Shown one piece after another: positions 36,035 through 44,542 of a stretch of DNA of 64,000 nucleotides. Position 1 is the stretch's first letter, and each line of letters begins with the position of its first letter. The stretch is from positions 2,914,001-2,978,000 of the forward strand of contig OZ244980.1 in the NCBI GenBank assembly GCA_965223035.1, written 5' to 3'. The stretch is from CAMDPA01 sp965223035. GTDB taxonomy: Bacteria; Pseudomonadota; Alphaproteobacteria; Rhizobiales; Hyphomicrobiaceae. Made by a program: the position numbers and the translations under genes. A model generated the notes under the pieces. The model was not told the origin of the DNA and did not search any database. It was given only the letters and a program-made list of their open reading frames with translations.

Positions 36035-37060
36035 ATGGCAGAGACGCAGCTGGTTTCCCCCAACGGCAGTGCCAACGCTGGCACGTCGGCGCCGGTGCCG
36101 GAGCTGGGCGCGGAGCAGGAGCTTGCTGCCTACCGGGCGATGCTGATGATCCGGCGGTTCGAGGAGAAGGCTGGTCAGCTTTACGGCATGGGGTTCATCG
36201 GCGGATTTTGCCATTTGTATATTGGCCAGGAGGCTGTCGTCACCGGCTTGCAACTGGCAGCTCAGCCCGGGGATCAGGTGATTACGACCTACCGGGACCA
36301 TGGCCATATGCTGGCCTGCGGCATGGACCCCAAGGGGGTGATGGCCGAGCTGACCGGGCGGCGCAGCGGCTATTCCAAGGGCAAGGGCGGATCCATGCAT
36401 ATGTTCTCCAAGGAGAAGAATTTCTACGGAGGACACGGGATCGTTGGCGCATCCGTGCCACTTGGCGCGGGGTTGGCGTTTGCCAATAAGTATCGCGGCA
36501 ACGACAATCTGTGTTGGTGCTATTTCGGTGACGGCGCGGCCAATCAGGGTCAGGTCTACGAGACCTTCAACATGTCCAAGCTGTGGCACCTGCCGATCGT
36601 GTTTGTGATTGAGAACAATCAGTATGCGATGGGCACCTCGATCCAACGCTCTGCGGCCACCACCGATTTCTCGCGGCGCGGCTGCTCGTTCGATATCCCC
36701 GGCGAGCAGGTCGACGGTATGGATGTGCGCGCGGTGGCCGCCGCAGGCCGTCGTGTCGCCGAATGGGTGCGCGCGGGCAACGGGCCCTACATCTTGGAGC
36801 TGCTCACCTATCGCTACCGTGGCCACTCGATGTCGGACCCGGCCAAATACCGGACCCGCGAGGAAGTCAACAAGGTGCGGGAGGAGCGTGATCCAATCGA
36901 GCAGTCCCGCGCGCGCCTGTTGCAACACCATTGGGCGAGCGAGGATCAGTTGAAGGCCATCGACGGCGAGGTGCGGGCGATCATGAACGCGGCGGCGGAA
37001 TTCGCGCAGGATGATCCGGAACCCGACCCCAGCGAGCTGTGGACGGATGTGGTGATTTGA
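36035..37060 (+). CDS. pdhA: Pyruvate dehydrogenase E1 component, alpha subunit
   Basis: Thiamine-diphosphate subunit of the pyruvate dehydrogenase complex, decarboxylating pyruvate. In 341 residues the ThDP motif GDGAANQGQVYETFNMSKLW(xxx)N is clear with ENNQYAMGTS, as are the phosphorylation-loop-like YRYRGHSMSDPAKYRTREEV and the RGCSFDIPGEQVDGMD segment. AGGAG lies 8 bases before ATG 36035. It heads the set pdhA–pdhB–pdhC. A gap of 465 bp separates it from pdhB, unusual for this operon. Confidence 0.97.
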   Translation: MAETQLVSPNGSANAGTSAPVPELGAEQELAAYRAMLMIRRFEEKAGQLYGMGFIGGFCHLYIGQEAVVTGLQLAAQPGDQVITTYRDHGHMLACGMDPKGVMAELTGRRSGYSKGKGGSMHMFSKEKNFYGGHGIVGASVPLGAGLAFANKYRGNDNLCWCYFGDGAANQGQVYETFNMSKLWHLPIVFVIENNQYAMGTSIQRSAATTDFSRRGCSFDIPGEQVDGMDVRAVAAAGRRVAEWVRAGNGPYILELLTYRYRGHSMSDPAKYRTREEVNKVREERDPIEQSRARLLQHHWASEDQLKAIDGEVRAIMNAAAEFAQDDPEPDPSELWTDVVI

Positions 37061-37525
37061 ACACCCCGCATGTGAGGACGCGACCGCCGAGTTGGTCGGA
37101 TCATCGTTCACACGCCGAGCTGCTTGGCGCCAACCGCCCACGCGCGGCTTTGCCGGACCACACTGGAAGCGCAGGTCGCCCGCGGGCCGGACCATCAGCG
37201 CGCCCAAAACCGTCCAGTTGGATACCTCCGATCTGACCGATACGACGACGTTTACCGTCGTTGGCTGATGAGCCGGTGGAGCCGGGTGCACCGGGTTGAG
37301 CTTGGACCGGGATCAGGTACAGTCTAAAATCTCTGCGGCTGCGCCCTTTACGTGCCTGATCGGCTCTGGCATCTGAACGTGACAGCTGATCATCGCACGA
37401 TTGATCATCACACGATTCAACGCCTGACTTTTCAGATTGCCGTGAAAGAGCGCTGCCGGTGAACCATCGTCGGATTGCTCTCGCCCGAACCAGATCCATT
37501 CGCGTCAAGACGGACCCGCCCTGCC
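37061..37525. other. Gap between pdhA and pdhB
   Basis: 465 bp with no recognisable gene, repeat family member or terminator with a T-run. Only short, overlapping frames are present. In most alphaproteobacteria these two genes are a few bases apart, so either a decayed gene or a promoter region lies here. Confidence 0.4.
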
Positions 37526-38917
37526 ATGCCAACACAGATCCTAATGCCTGCACTGTCGCCGACGATGGAGGAGGGAACGCTCGCGAAGTGGTTGATCAAG
37601 AAAGGCGACACGGTGAAATCGGGCATGGTGATCGCGGAAATCGAGACCGATAAGGCGACGATGGAGGTGGAGGCGATCGACGATGGGACCGTCGGAGAGA
37701 TTTTGATTTCGGAGGGAACCGAGGGCGTCAAGGTCAATACCCCGATCGCCGTCATCTTCGGCGATGGAGAGCAGCCCACCCCCCAACCCGCTGCCCCACA
37801 GCCGGTGGCTTCCGCGCCACAGGCACAGCCCCCACCCACCCCACCGCAGCCAACAGCGCCGACGCCGCCAGCCGACGTCAAACCGATGGCTGTGGAGACC
37901 GCGACGCACGATATCGCATTGGCGCCCGACACCGAGATGGTCACGGTAACCATGCGGGAGGCCTTACGCGATGCCATGGCCGAGGAAATGCGGCGCGACA
38001 CCGACGTGTTCTTGATGGGCGAAGAGGTGGCGCAATATCAAGGTGCGTACAAAGTCAGCCAAGGCTTGCTGGAGGAGTTTGGCGAGGCCCGGGTGATCGA
38101 TACGCCCATTACGGAGCAAGGTTTCGCCGGCGTCGGCGTCGGCGCCGGCATGGCCGGCCTGAGGCCGATCGTGGAGTTCATGACGTGGAACTTCGCCATG
38201 CAGGCGATCGATCAAATCATCAACTCTGCCACCAAGACGCTGTACATGTCGGGCGGACAGATGGGGTGCCCGATCGTGTTCCGGGGACCCAACGGTGCTG
38301 CCTCGCGGGTCGCCGCCCAGCATAGCCAGGACTATGCGGCTTGGTATGCGCACGTGCCGGGACTGAAGGTTATTGCGCCATCGACCGCGGCCGATGCCAA
38401 GGGGTTGTTAAAGAGCGCCATTCGCGATCCCAACCCGGTGCTGTGCCTGGAAAACGAGTTGCTCTACGGCACGTCTGGCCCCGTGCCAAAGCTTGACGAA
38501 TGGCTGGTGCCGATCGGGCGTGCGCGCATCGCCCGGCCAGGCGACCACGTTACCATCGTCTCTTGGTCGCGTGGCATGCACTATGCACTGGGGGCTGCCG
38601 ACGTGCTGGCATCGGATGGTATCGAGGCGGAGGTGATCGATCTCAGGAGCCTCCGACCCCTCGATACCGAGACCGTGTTCGCCTCAGTACGCAAGACCAA
38701 TCGCATGGTGACGGTGGAAGAGGCCTGGCCGATCTGTTCGGTCGGCTCGGAACTTTGTGCGCAGGTCGCATTAAATTGCTTCGATGATCTCGACGCGCCC
38801 CCGACCAAGGTCTCCGGCGCCGATGTGCCGATGCCCTATGCGGCCAACCTGGAGAAGCTGGCCTTGCCGAGTATCGAGCAGGTGGTCGAGGCCGCGCGGT
38901 CCGTATGTTACGCGTGA
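37526..38917 (+). CDS. pdhB: Pyruvate dehydrogenase E1 component, beta subunit with lipoyl domain
   Basis: Beta subunit of E1, 463 residues. Residues 1–80 are a lipoyl domain, with lipoylation Lys43 in ETDKATMEVEA, followed by a Pro/Ala/Gln-rich hinge (about 82–125) and the transketolase-like domain (REALRDAMAEEMRRDTDVFLMGEEVAQYQGAYKVSQGL ... VTVEEAWPICSVGSEL). A lipoyl domain on E1-beta is a known alphaproteobacterial feature. The lipoyl domain is nearly the same as that of pdhC downstream, also at DNA level. ATG 37526 begins the domain exactly. Confidence 0.97.
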   Translation: MPTQILMPALSPTMEEGTLAKWLIKKGDTVKSGMVIAEIETDKATMEVEAIDDGTVGEILISEGTEGVKVNTPIAVIFGDGEQPTPQPAAPQPVASAPQAQPPPTPPQPTAPTPPADVKPMAVETATHDIALAPDTEMVTVTMREALRDAMAEEMRRDTDVFLMGEEVAQYQGAYKVSQGLLEEFGEARVIDTPITEQGFAGVGVGAGMAGLRPIVEFMTWNFAMQAIDQIINSATKTLYMSGGQMGCPIVFRGPNGAASRVAAQHSQDYAAWYAHVPGLKVIAPSTAADAKGLLKSAIRDPNPVLCLENELLYGTSGPVPKLDEWLVPIGRARIARPGDHVTIVSWSRGMHYALGAADVLASDGIEAEVIDLRSLRPLDTETVFASVRKTNRMVTVEEAWPICSVGSELCAQVALNCFDDLDAPPTKVSGADVPMPYAANLEKLALPSIEQVVEAARSVCYA

Positions 38918-39249
38918 CATCGGCAATGCGGGGCTATCGAGGGAGGCAACCGATCGTGATGTGGACCGAGGTGGGGCAGACGACAACGGATCGATCGCCA
39001 TTCTACGCTGCGGTGAGCGCGATTGCTGACCAGTTGCACTCTTTGCTGGCGGATGTTTTGCAGCGCGGCCCTTCAAACCATGGGCGCCTTGATCGCAGGT
39101 CCGCAGCCGCGCCGGCACCCCTGGTCCGCGCCTTAGCGCAGACGGCTCGACGCCCCCGGCCTGCAGCCGTGCGTTCAACCGTCGGCCACAGTGTTCGCGT
39201 TGCTTGGGCGTTACACCCGCACCCGTAAAACACCAACAAGAGTTGAGCC
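38918..39249. other. Gap between pdhB and pdhC
   Basis: 332 bp without a recognisable gene or repeat. Both neighbours are on the plus strand. As for the pdhA–pdhB gap, the distance is far larger than usual in this operon. Confidence 0.4.
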
Positions 39250-40608
39250 ATGCCAACCCAAATCCTGATGCCTGCCCTGTCGCCGACGATGGAGGAAGGC
39301 ACGCTCGCCAAATGGCTGGTCAAAGAGGGCGACGCGATCAAATCCGGCATGGTGATCGCGGAGATTGAGACCGACAAGGCGACGATGGAGGTTGAGGCCA
39401 TCGACGATGGGACCGTCGGCAAGCTGTTGGTGCCTGAGGGGGCGGAGAACGTGAAGGTCAACGCGCCGATTGCGGTGCTGTTGCTGGAAGGGGAAAAGCT
39501 AGGCGACATCGCTGAAGTCGCTCAGTCGGCACCGCTGGACGGACCCACCGCCCCGCCGGAGCCGGCGATGCCGGCAGCGGCCGCTGCCACCGCTACGCCC
39601 GCACCGGCGAGCCCGCCTCATACGCCGAAAATCCCGGCTCCAGACGCTCGTCCGGCGGGAAGACTCCTGGCGTCACCGCTGGCACGGCGGCTCGCCAAGA
39701 GCCGCGGGATCGAGCTGTCGACGCTAACCGGCTCCGGCCCGCACGGCCGCGTCATCAAGCGGGACGTGGAGTCGGCCGCGGTGGGAGCTGGCGCGCCGGC
39801 TGGAACCGCACTGCAAGTTGCGCAAACGGCAGCTATGCCGGCGTCCGCACCGCCGCCCGCCGTGGCACCGATGCCAGACGCGCAGATCCTTGCGCTCTAC
39901 GAGCAAGGCTCATTTGATGTCATCCCACACGACGGCATGCGCAAGGTGATCGCGCAACGCCTGACGCAATCAAAGTCCACCGTTCCCCACTTCTATTTGT
40001 CGATCGATTGCCGTCTTGACGAGTTGCTGAGGGCACGCCAGCGTTTGAACGCGATCGCCCCACGCAGCGGTACAAGGTCCTACAAGCTCTCGGTCAACGA
40101 TTTCATCATCAAGGCCGTCGCCCTGGCCCTGCAACAGGTTCCGGCCGCCAACGCGACCTGGACCGAGGGGGGTATGCTGCGCCACCGCCACGCCGACGTC
40201 GGTGTGGCGGTGGCGATCGAAGGCGGCCTGTTTACGCCGGTCATTCGCCATGCCGAGTTGAAGACCATGGGCGAGATATCAAACGAGATGAAGGATCTCG
40301 CCGAGCGGGCGCGAAACCGCCGACTGGCGCCGCATGAATATCAGGGCGGAACCACCTCGATTTCCAATCTCGGTATGTACGGCATCAAGAGCTTTGACGC
40401 CGTCATCAATCCCCCACACGCCACCATCCTTGCCGTCGGCGCGGGCGAGAAACGCGTTGTCGTCGGCGACGATGGACAGATCCAGGCGGCGACCGTGATG
40501 TCGTGCACGCTGTCCTGCGATCACCGGGTCGTGGATGGGGCGATCGGTGCTGAGTACTTAAATGCGATCAAAGATCTGATCGAGGACCCGGTGCGGATGC
40601 TGGTGTGA
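39250..40608 (+). CDS. pdhC: Pyruvate dehydrogenase E2, dihydrolipoamide acetyltransferase
   Basis: Core of the complex, transferring acetyl to CoA. Residues 1–80 form one lipoyl domain (Lys43 in ETDKATMEVEA); a Pro/Ala linker follows; the E1/E3-binding domain is about 138–175 (RLLASPLARRLAKSRGIELSTLTGSGPHGRVIKRDVE); and the catalytic domain fills the rest, ending with the active-site segment SCDHRVVDGAIGAEYLNAIKDLIEDP. At 452 residues it is of normal length. The E3 gene lpdA lies 1.6 kb downstream on the same strand. Confidence 0.97.
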   Translation: MPTQILMPALSPTMEEGTLAKWLVKEGDAIKSGMVIAEIETDKATMEVEAIDDGTVGKLLVPEGAENVKVNAPIAVLLLEGEKLGDIAEVAQSAPLDGPTAPPEPAMPAAAAATATPAPASPPHTPKIPAPDARPAGRLLASPLARRLAKSRGIELSTLTGSGPHGRVIKRDVESAAVGAGAPAGTALQVAQTAAMPASAPPPAVAPMPDAQILALYEQGSFDVIPHDGMRKVIAQRLTQSKSTVPHFYLSIDCRLDELLRARQRLNAIAPRSGTRSYKLSVNDFIIKAVALALQQVPAANATWTEGGMLRHRHADVGVAVAIEGGLFTPVIRHAELKTMGEISNEMKDLAERARNRRLAPHEYQGGTTSISNLGMYGIKSFDAVINPPHATILAVGAGEKRVVVGDDGQIQAATVMSCTLSCDHRVVDGAIGAEYLNAIKDLIEDPVRMLV

Positions 40609-40658
40609 TTGACCGGTGCCCAGCCATGCTTTTCAGCGTGATGAACGCCTCCCGCCGG

Positions 40659-40737
40659 CTAGATCATTTCCGCTAAGGGCGGACCGCTATACCGCGCGAG
40701 GAGCGGGATGGTTCCAGCTCAATCTGAAACGCCCTAA
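40659..40737. repeat. Second CTAG family, short inverted copy (79 bp)
   Basis: Reverse orientation: CTAGATCATTTCCGCTAAGGGCGGACC at the left is the complement of the family's right end, and GGTTCCAGCTCAATCTGAAACGCCCTAAG is the complement of its left end. The middle is shorter than in full copies. Confidence 0.75.
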
Positions 40738-40748
40738 GTCCTCAACCG

Positions 40749-40866
40749 CTAGAGCAACCTGTCCTTGATCGAGATCGCGAGCCTTCCGCTGAGCGGTACG
40801 ATGTTCTAGATCATCGCGCCTTTAATCGGGATCGTTCCGCTTCCGATCAAAGGCAGGTTGCGCTAG
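40749..40866. repeat. CTAG-ended hairpin repeat, copy H (two units sharing a CTAG)
   Basis: First unit 40749–40809, CTAGAGCAACCTGTCC...GATGTTCTAG, strongly degraded inside. Second unit 40806–40866, CTAGATCATCGCGCC, stem TTTAATCGG...CCGATCAAA, GGCAGGTTGCGCTAG. The two are in opposite orientation and use the same CTAG at 40806–40809. The tract lies between pdhC and the first lipoprotein gene (40609–41104), where no gene is seen. Confidence 0.9.
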
Positions 40867-41104
40867 CGGTGGAAGCCAGGGACCGATCGGCGTCCATCCC
40901 GCCAGCAGGGTGTTGCAGCCCGGTCACCTCCGGGCCCATTCCCGAACCGGACCGCGAGTTGTCCCCATTTGGTTGGCGTCAAGCGGCGTGGGGCGGCTTG
41001 CTTGTCGAGGCCGGCCGGGCGTATGGGGCTGTGTGACGTCGGCAAAGACTTTGAGTGCATTCATCTTTACGGCACGCACGTGCCAACAATTGGGAGTGTA
41101 GCAC

Positions 41105-41560
41105 ATGCTCGGAACGCTCCGCGCGCCAGTCATCGCTATACTGGGTTCACTCGCACTCGCTGGCTGTGCCGGCGGCAATCTACTCGGCCAAAACACAGCG
41201 GGTAGCACTCTTGCAACAGGTTCGGTCAGTCCGAAGCCAGCGGTCGATCCGACCTGCGTGACATTAGCCGCGCAGATCGACAAGCTCAACGCGAGCGGCA
41301 TCGACAAGAAGATCGACAAAGCTGCCCGTCGCAAATATCGGCTCAAGCGCAAAGACCTACGCAACGTGGATGCGTTGACCAAAGCCAACGCTGACTTCCG
41401 GGCCAAGTGCTCGAAGCTGCCGATCTTGGCGGCGGCACCGAAGGTTGCGGCCGCGGCCAGCCAGGTCGCGAAAAAGGCCAACCCAACCACGGCCGCTGGG
41501 GCTCAAAAGGCGTCTCAGGTCGCCAGGACCGTCGTGCAAGCCCAACAGCAGAGCCAGTAG
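41105..41560 (+). CDS. Small lipoprotein with two-cysteine helical motif
   Basis: The 151-residue product has a lipoprotein signal (AILGSLALAGC, lipid-bearing Cys21), so it should be anchored in the membrane facing the periplasm. The middle (CVTLAAQIDKLNASGIDKKI ... ANADFRAKC) has two cysteines about 50 residues apart around charged helices, and the tail is Ala/Gln-rich and basic. It is a paralogue of the next gene. GGGAG lies 8 bases upstream of ATG 41105. No known family was recognised. Not the same as known cell-wall lipoproteins. Confidence 0.75.
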   Translation: MLGTLRAPVIAILGSLALAGCAGGNLLGQNTAGSTLATGSVSPKPAVDPTCVTLAAQIDKLNASGIDKKIDKAARRKYRLKRKDLRNVDALTKANADFRAKCSKLPILAAAPKVAAAASQVAKKANPTTAAGAQKASQVARTVVQAQQQSQ

Positions 41561-41736
41561 CCGATCAGGGCCCCAATTGATGCGGAAGGGGCACGCTCCG
41601 AACAAATCGACGGCTAACCCGTTGCACCGCTAAGACTGTAGCGATAATCGCATGTCATAGCATCGCCAGATTAACCCGGTTAACACACCATCGGAATTAG
41701 GATCTGGCGACGGCGAGATCCCGGCTGGAGGTGAAC

Positions 41737-42057
41737 GTGGTCCTCAATGGTTTGACCCTGGAGCAAGTTGCAGCACGTCTGAAGCTGGCCCTCCCACTGC
41801 TGGTGGTCGCACTGGCGGGATTGGTGGCGGCTGGTTGTGCCGGCGGCGCGGGTCAATACGGCGCGGCGATGGCGATGCCGGCCGGGCAGTCCTGCCGGTC
41901 GGTCAGAGCTGAACTTAATCGTTTGGACGCGCGCGGCACCCCATCAAAGATCGAGGCCGCGAGCCGTGGCAAAAAGCTGTCGCGCACAGCCCGCGCGGAC
42001 GTCGATCGCTACAATCGCCTGCTGAACATCTACCTCGGCGCCGGCTGCCACACATAA
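41737..42057 (+). CDS. Small lipoprotein, paralogue of the preceding gene
   Basis: About 106 residues from GTG 41737, which has GGAG six bases upstream; an in-frame GTG at 41731 is too close to that site. The signal ends in GLVAAGC, giving a lipid-modified Cys near residue 34. The mature part, CRSVRAELNRLDARGTPSKI ... KKLSRTARADVDRYNRLLNIYLGAGC, lines up with the preceding protein: the same Cys, then a Leu/Asp-Ala-x-Gly turn, a Lys-Ile-Glu/Asp-x-Ala helix and a final Cys. It lacks the Ala/Gln tail. Function unknown. Confidence 0.72.
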   Translation: MVLNGLTLEQVAARLKLALPLLVVALAGLVAAGCAGGAGQYGAAMAMPAGQSCRSVRAELNRLDARGTPSKIEAASRGKKLSRTARADVDRYNRLLNIYLGAGCHT

Positions 42058-42105
42058 TCTGCACCCTGCCGGGCTTTCCATCGCTCAGGGAATGGTTTTC
42101 AATGG

Positions 42106-42136
42106 TGAGGCCCTGGTCCGCACGACCGGGGCCTCA
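42106..42136 (+). terminator. Strong hairpin between the lipoprotein gene and lpdA
   Basis: TGAGGCCCTGGTC, five-base loop CGCAC, GACCGGGGCCTCA: 13 continuous pairs including one G·T. It begins 49 bp after the lipoprotein stop and is followed by TCATGTTT, a weak T-run. It probably ends the lipoprotein transcript; lpdA starts 50 bp further. Confidence 0.55.
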
Positions 42137-42186
42137 TCATGTTTCCGTTCTGTCTGACTGCGGTTGGCAACCCGAGGAGATGCGCC

Positions 42187-43656
42187 ATGGCCGGTGAAGC
42201 TTACGATGTGCTCGTGCTTGGCGCCGGACCTGGCGGTTATGTGACAGCAATTCGCGCCGCTCAGCTCGGCCTGCGCACGGCGATCGTCGAGCGTGAGCAT
42301 CTCGGCGGGATCTGCCTTAACTGGGGGTGCATCCCCACCAAGGCGCTGCTGCGGACAGCCGATGTTTATCACGCTGCCCGCCACGCCAACCACTACGGCT
42401 TGATGATCGATGGTCGCGTCGGCTTCGACATCGCGGCCGTGGTCAAGCGCTCCCGCGCCGTCTCCGGTCAACTCAACGCCGGCGTCGGGTTTCTCTTGAA
42501 AAAAAACAAGGTCGACGTGATTTGGGGCGAAGGCAAGATTGACAAGGCGACGGGCGGCGGGGGGTCGACCAGCATCGATGTCGTGGTGACGAACTCGCGC
42601 AAACCGATCGTCGAGCCTCAGCATCCGGTGCCCAAAGGGGTGCTTGGGCCGGACACCTACCGGGCCAAGCACGTGATCGTGGCGACGGGCGCGCGGCCGC
42701 GGGTGCTGCCGGGCATGGAGCCGGATGGCGAGCGGATTTGGACTTACTTCGAAGCGATGCTGCCGCCGGCCATGCCCAAATCGCTGATCGTGGTTGGTTC
42801 CGGCGCGATCGGGATCGAGTTTGCATCGTTTTATAAAACCCTTGGCGCCGACGTGACTGTGCTTGAACTGCTGCCTCAGATCCTGCCAGCGGAAGACCAT
42901 GAAATTGCCAGCTTGGCCCGCAAGGCCTTCGAGAAACAGGGCATTAAAATTCACACTGCCGCCAAGGTCGTCCGTGTCGACACCTCTGCGACCGGCGTCA
43001 CCGCGCAGGTCGAATTGTCTGGAGGTGAGACGCAAGCCATCACCGCAGAGCGACTGATCTCGGCGGTAGGCGTGGTCGGCAACGTCGAGCAGCTTGGGCT
43101 CGAAGCGCTGGGCGTCCGGGTGGAGCGCGGGAGCATCGTCACCGATGGGCTTGGACGCACGTCGGTGCCGGGCATCTACGCAATCGGTGATGTGGCTGGC
43201 CCGCCGATGCTCGCCCATAAGGCCGAACACGAAGGTGTGCTATGCGTAGAGGCCATCAAGGGCCTTGATGTGCATGCGATGGACAAGGCCAAGATTCCGG
43301 GTTGCACCTACTGCAATCCCCAGATCGCGAGCGTGGGGCTGACAGAGGAGCGCGCCAAGGACGGCAACCGCGAGATCAAAGTTGGACGTTTTCCGTTCCG
43401 CGGCAACGGCAAGGCGATCGCCCTGGGCGAACCGGAGGGCCTGGTCAAGACCATTTTCGACGCTGCGAGCGGACAATTGCTGGGCGCGCACATGATCGGC
43501 GCGGAGGTGACGGAGTTGATCCAGGGCTTTGTCATCGCGATGCAGCTGGAAACCACCGAAGAAGATCTGTTTCACACCGTATTCCCGCATCCAACGCTGT
43601 CCGAGATGATGCACGAAAGTGTTCTCGATGCTTATGGTCGCGTGATTCATATGTGA
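42187..43656 (+). CDS. lpdA: Dihydrolipoamide dehydrogenase (E3)
   Basis: FAD enzyme that reoxidises the dihydrolipoyl group of the dehydrogenase complexes with NAD+. ATG 42187 with GAGGAG eight bases before it gives 489 residues. FAD-binding VLVLGAGPGGYVTAIRAAQLG, the redox disulfide in GGICLNWGCIPTKALL (Cys-x4-Cys), NAD-binding VVGSGAIGIEFASFYKTLG and the C-terminal HPTLSEMMHESVLDAYGR (catalytic His) are all present. No lipoyl domain at its N-terminus. Placed near pdhABC but separated by a terminator, so probably transcribed on its own. Confidence 0.97.
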   Translation: MAGEAYDVLVLGAGPGGYVTAIRAAQLGLRTAIVEREHLGGICLNWGCIPTKALLRTADVYHAARHANHYGLMIDGRVGFDIAAVVKRSRAVSGQLNAGVGFLLKKNKVDVIWGEGKIDKATGGGGSTSIDVVVTNSRKPIVEPQHPVPKGVLGPDTYRAKHVIVATGARPRVLPGMEPDGERIWTYFEAMLPPAMPKSLIVVGSGAIGIEFASFYKTLGADVTVLELLPQILPAEDHEIASLARKAFEKQGIKIHTAAKVVRVDTSATGVTAQVELSGGETQAITAERLISAVGVVGNVEQLGLEALGVRVERGSIVTDGLGRTSVPGIYAIGDVAGPPMLAHKAEHEGVLCVEAIKGLDVHAMDKAKIPGCTYCNPQIASVGLTEERAKDGNREIKVGRFPFRGNGKAIALGEPEGLVKTIFDAASGQLLGAHMIGAEVTELIQGFVIAMQLETTEEDLFHTVFPHPTLSEMMHESVLDAYGRVIHM

Positions 43657-43788
43657 GCCGGCAGCGCCTGAACGGCTTGATTGGCTCCCGGTTCACCACG
43701 CGTGCGGGCGCTGGCGGTGTTGCGGGACGGGCGCCACGACAGCGGTTGCGAACCGGCACCCCGTCCGGGAACGGAGTGTTCCGTGAAT

Positions 43789-43815
43789 TTGGCACTCACC
43801 CCTTGACAGTGCTAA
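43789..43815 (+). promoter_or_regulatory. CIRCE operator (HrcA site) of groESL
   Basis: TTGGCACTC, nine-base spacer, CAGTGCTAA. It differs from the consensus CIRCE inverted repeat (TTAGCACTC-N9-GAGTGCTAA) at one position in each arm. It overlaps the -35 of the promoter for groES, as expected for HrcA repression. The hrcA gene itself is not in this window. Confidence 0.9.
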
Positions 43816-43831
43816 TAATCCGCCAGATATT
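43803..43831 (+). promoter_or_regulatory. Housekeeping-type promoter for groESL
   Basis: TTGACA at 43803–43808 and GATATT at 43826–43831 are separated by 17 bp. The -35 hexamer lies inside the CIRCE element. Transcription would start near 43838, about 120 bp upstream of groES. Confidence 0.65.
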
Positions 43832-43959
43832 CTCGCCACCTGGCTGAGACGGGTGGTGAACATGCCACGCAAAGGCCAGATCCACACCCCGCCGGCACCA
43901 GGATTTCTGGATGAGGCCGGCATTCGAATGAAATTGTTAGCTACGACGAGGTTGAGGCC

Positions 43960-44274
43960 ATGACGTTTCGCCCCCTGCACGATCGTGTTCTCGTTCGGCG
44001 GATCGAAGAGGATGCCAAGTCCGCTGGCGGCATCATCATTCCAGACACGGCCAAGGAAAAGCCGATGCAAGGCGAGATCATCGCAGTTGGTCCCGGCAAC
44101 CGTGATAAGGCCGGCAAGCGCGTTGCGATGGACATCAAGGTCGGCGATCGCGTGCTGTTCGGGAAATGGTCCGGCACCGAGGTTAAGTTGGATGACCAGG
44201 ATATGCTGATTATGAAGGAAAGTGATATCCTCGGGGTGTTGGAGAACAGCCAATCCGTGAAGGCCGCCGCTTAA
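43960..44274 (+). CDS. groES: Co-chaperonin GroES
   Basis: Heptameric lid of the GroEL chaperonin. The 104 residues contain FRPLHDRVLVRRIEEDAKSAGGIIIPDTAKEKPMQGEI, including the mobile loop (SAGGIIIPD), and VLFGKWSGTEVKLDDQDMLIMKESDILGV, standard for GroES. Length is slightly over the usual 95–98 owing to the C-terminal ENSQSVKAAA. It is followed by groEL after 268 bp, an unusually long gap for this operon; no second CIRCE was seen in the gap. Confidence 0.98.
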   Translation: MTFRPLHDRVLVRRIEEDAKSAGGIIIPDTAKEKPMQGEIIAVGPGNRDKAGKRVAMDIKVGDRVLFGKWSGTEVKLDDQDMLIMKESDILGVLENSQSVKAAA

Positions 44275-44542
44275 GCCAGGGCTGGTCCGCTTCGCCTGGG
44301 CCATCAGCGAGTCGCCGGTGCCGCCCGCCACACCACAAGGGCGGCGACCAACCCTAGCAGATGGAGGGTCGCGCGATGCCCGCGGCCATGACCCCTGACA
44401 GTGACGGGTGGGCCATGGGGCCCGGCGACGGTGGGGCACGGTTGCCGGCGTTCGATAGCGATCGCACGACGACGCCGTTGGCAGGCGAACGGCAGGACCT
44501 GTCGAGAATCGTGTTCGAGATCAAGAAGCGCAGGAGATAGAT

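Noticed and set aside
35852..37291. Long minus-strand open frame across pdhA (479 codons)
   Set aside because: It lies antisense to a clear pdhA and has no recognisable protein; long antisense frames are common in GC-rich DNA. The same holds for frames opposite lpdA (42085–43230), ilvB (26807–28156) and clpA (4228–5325).
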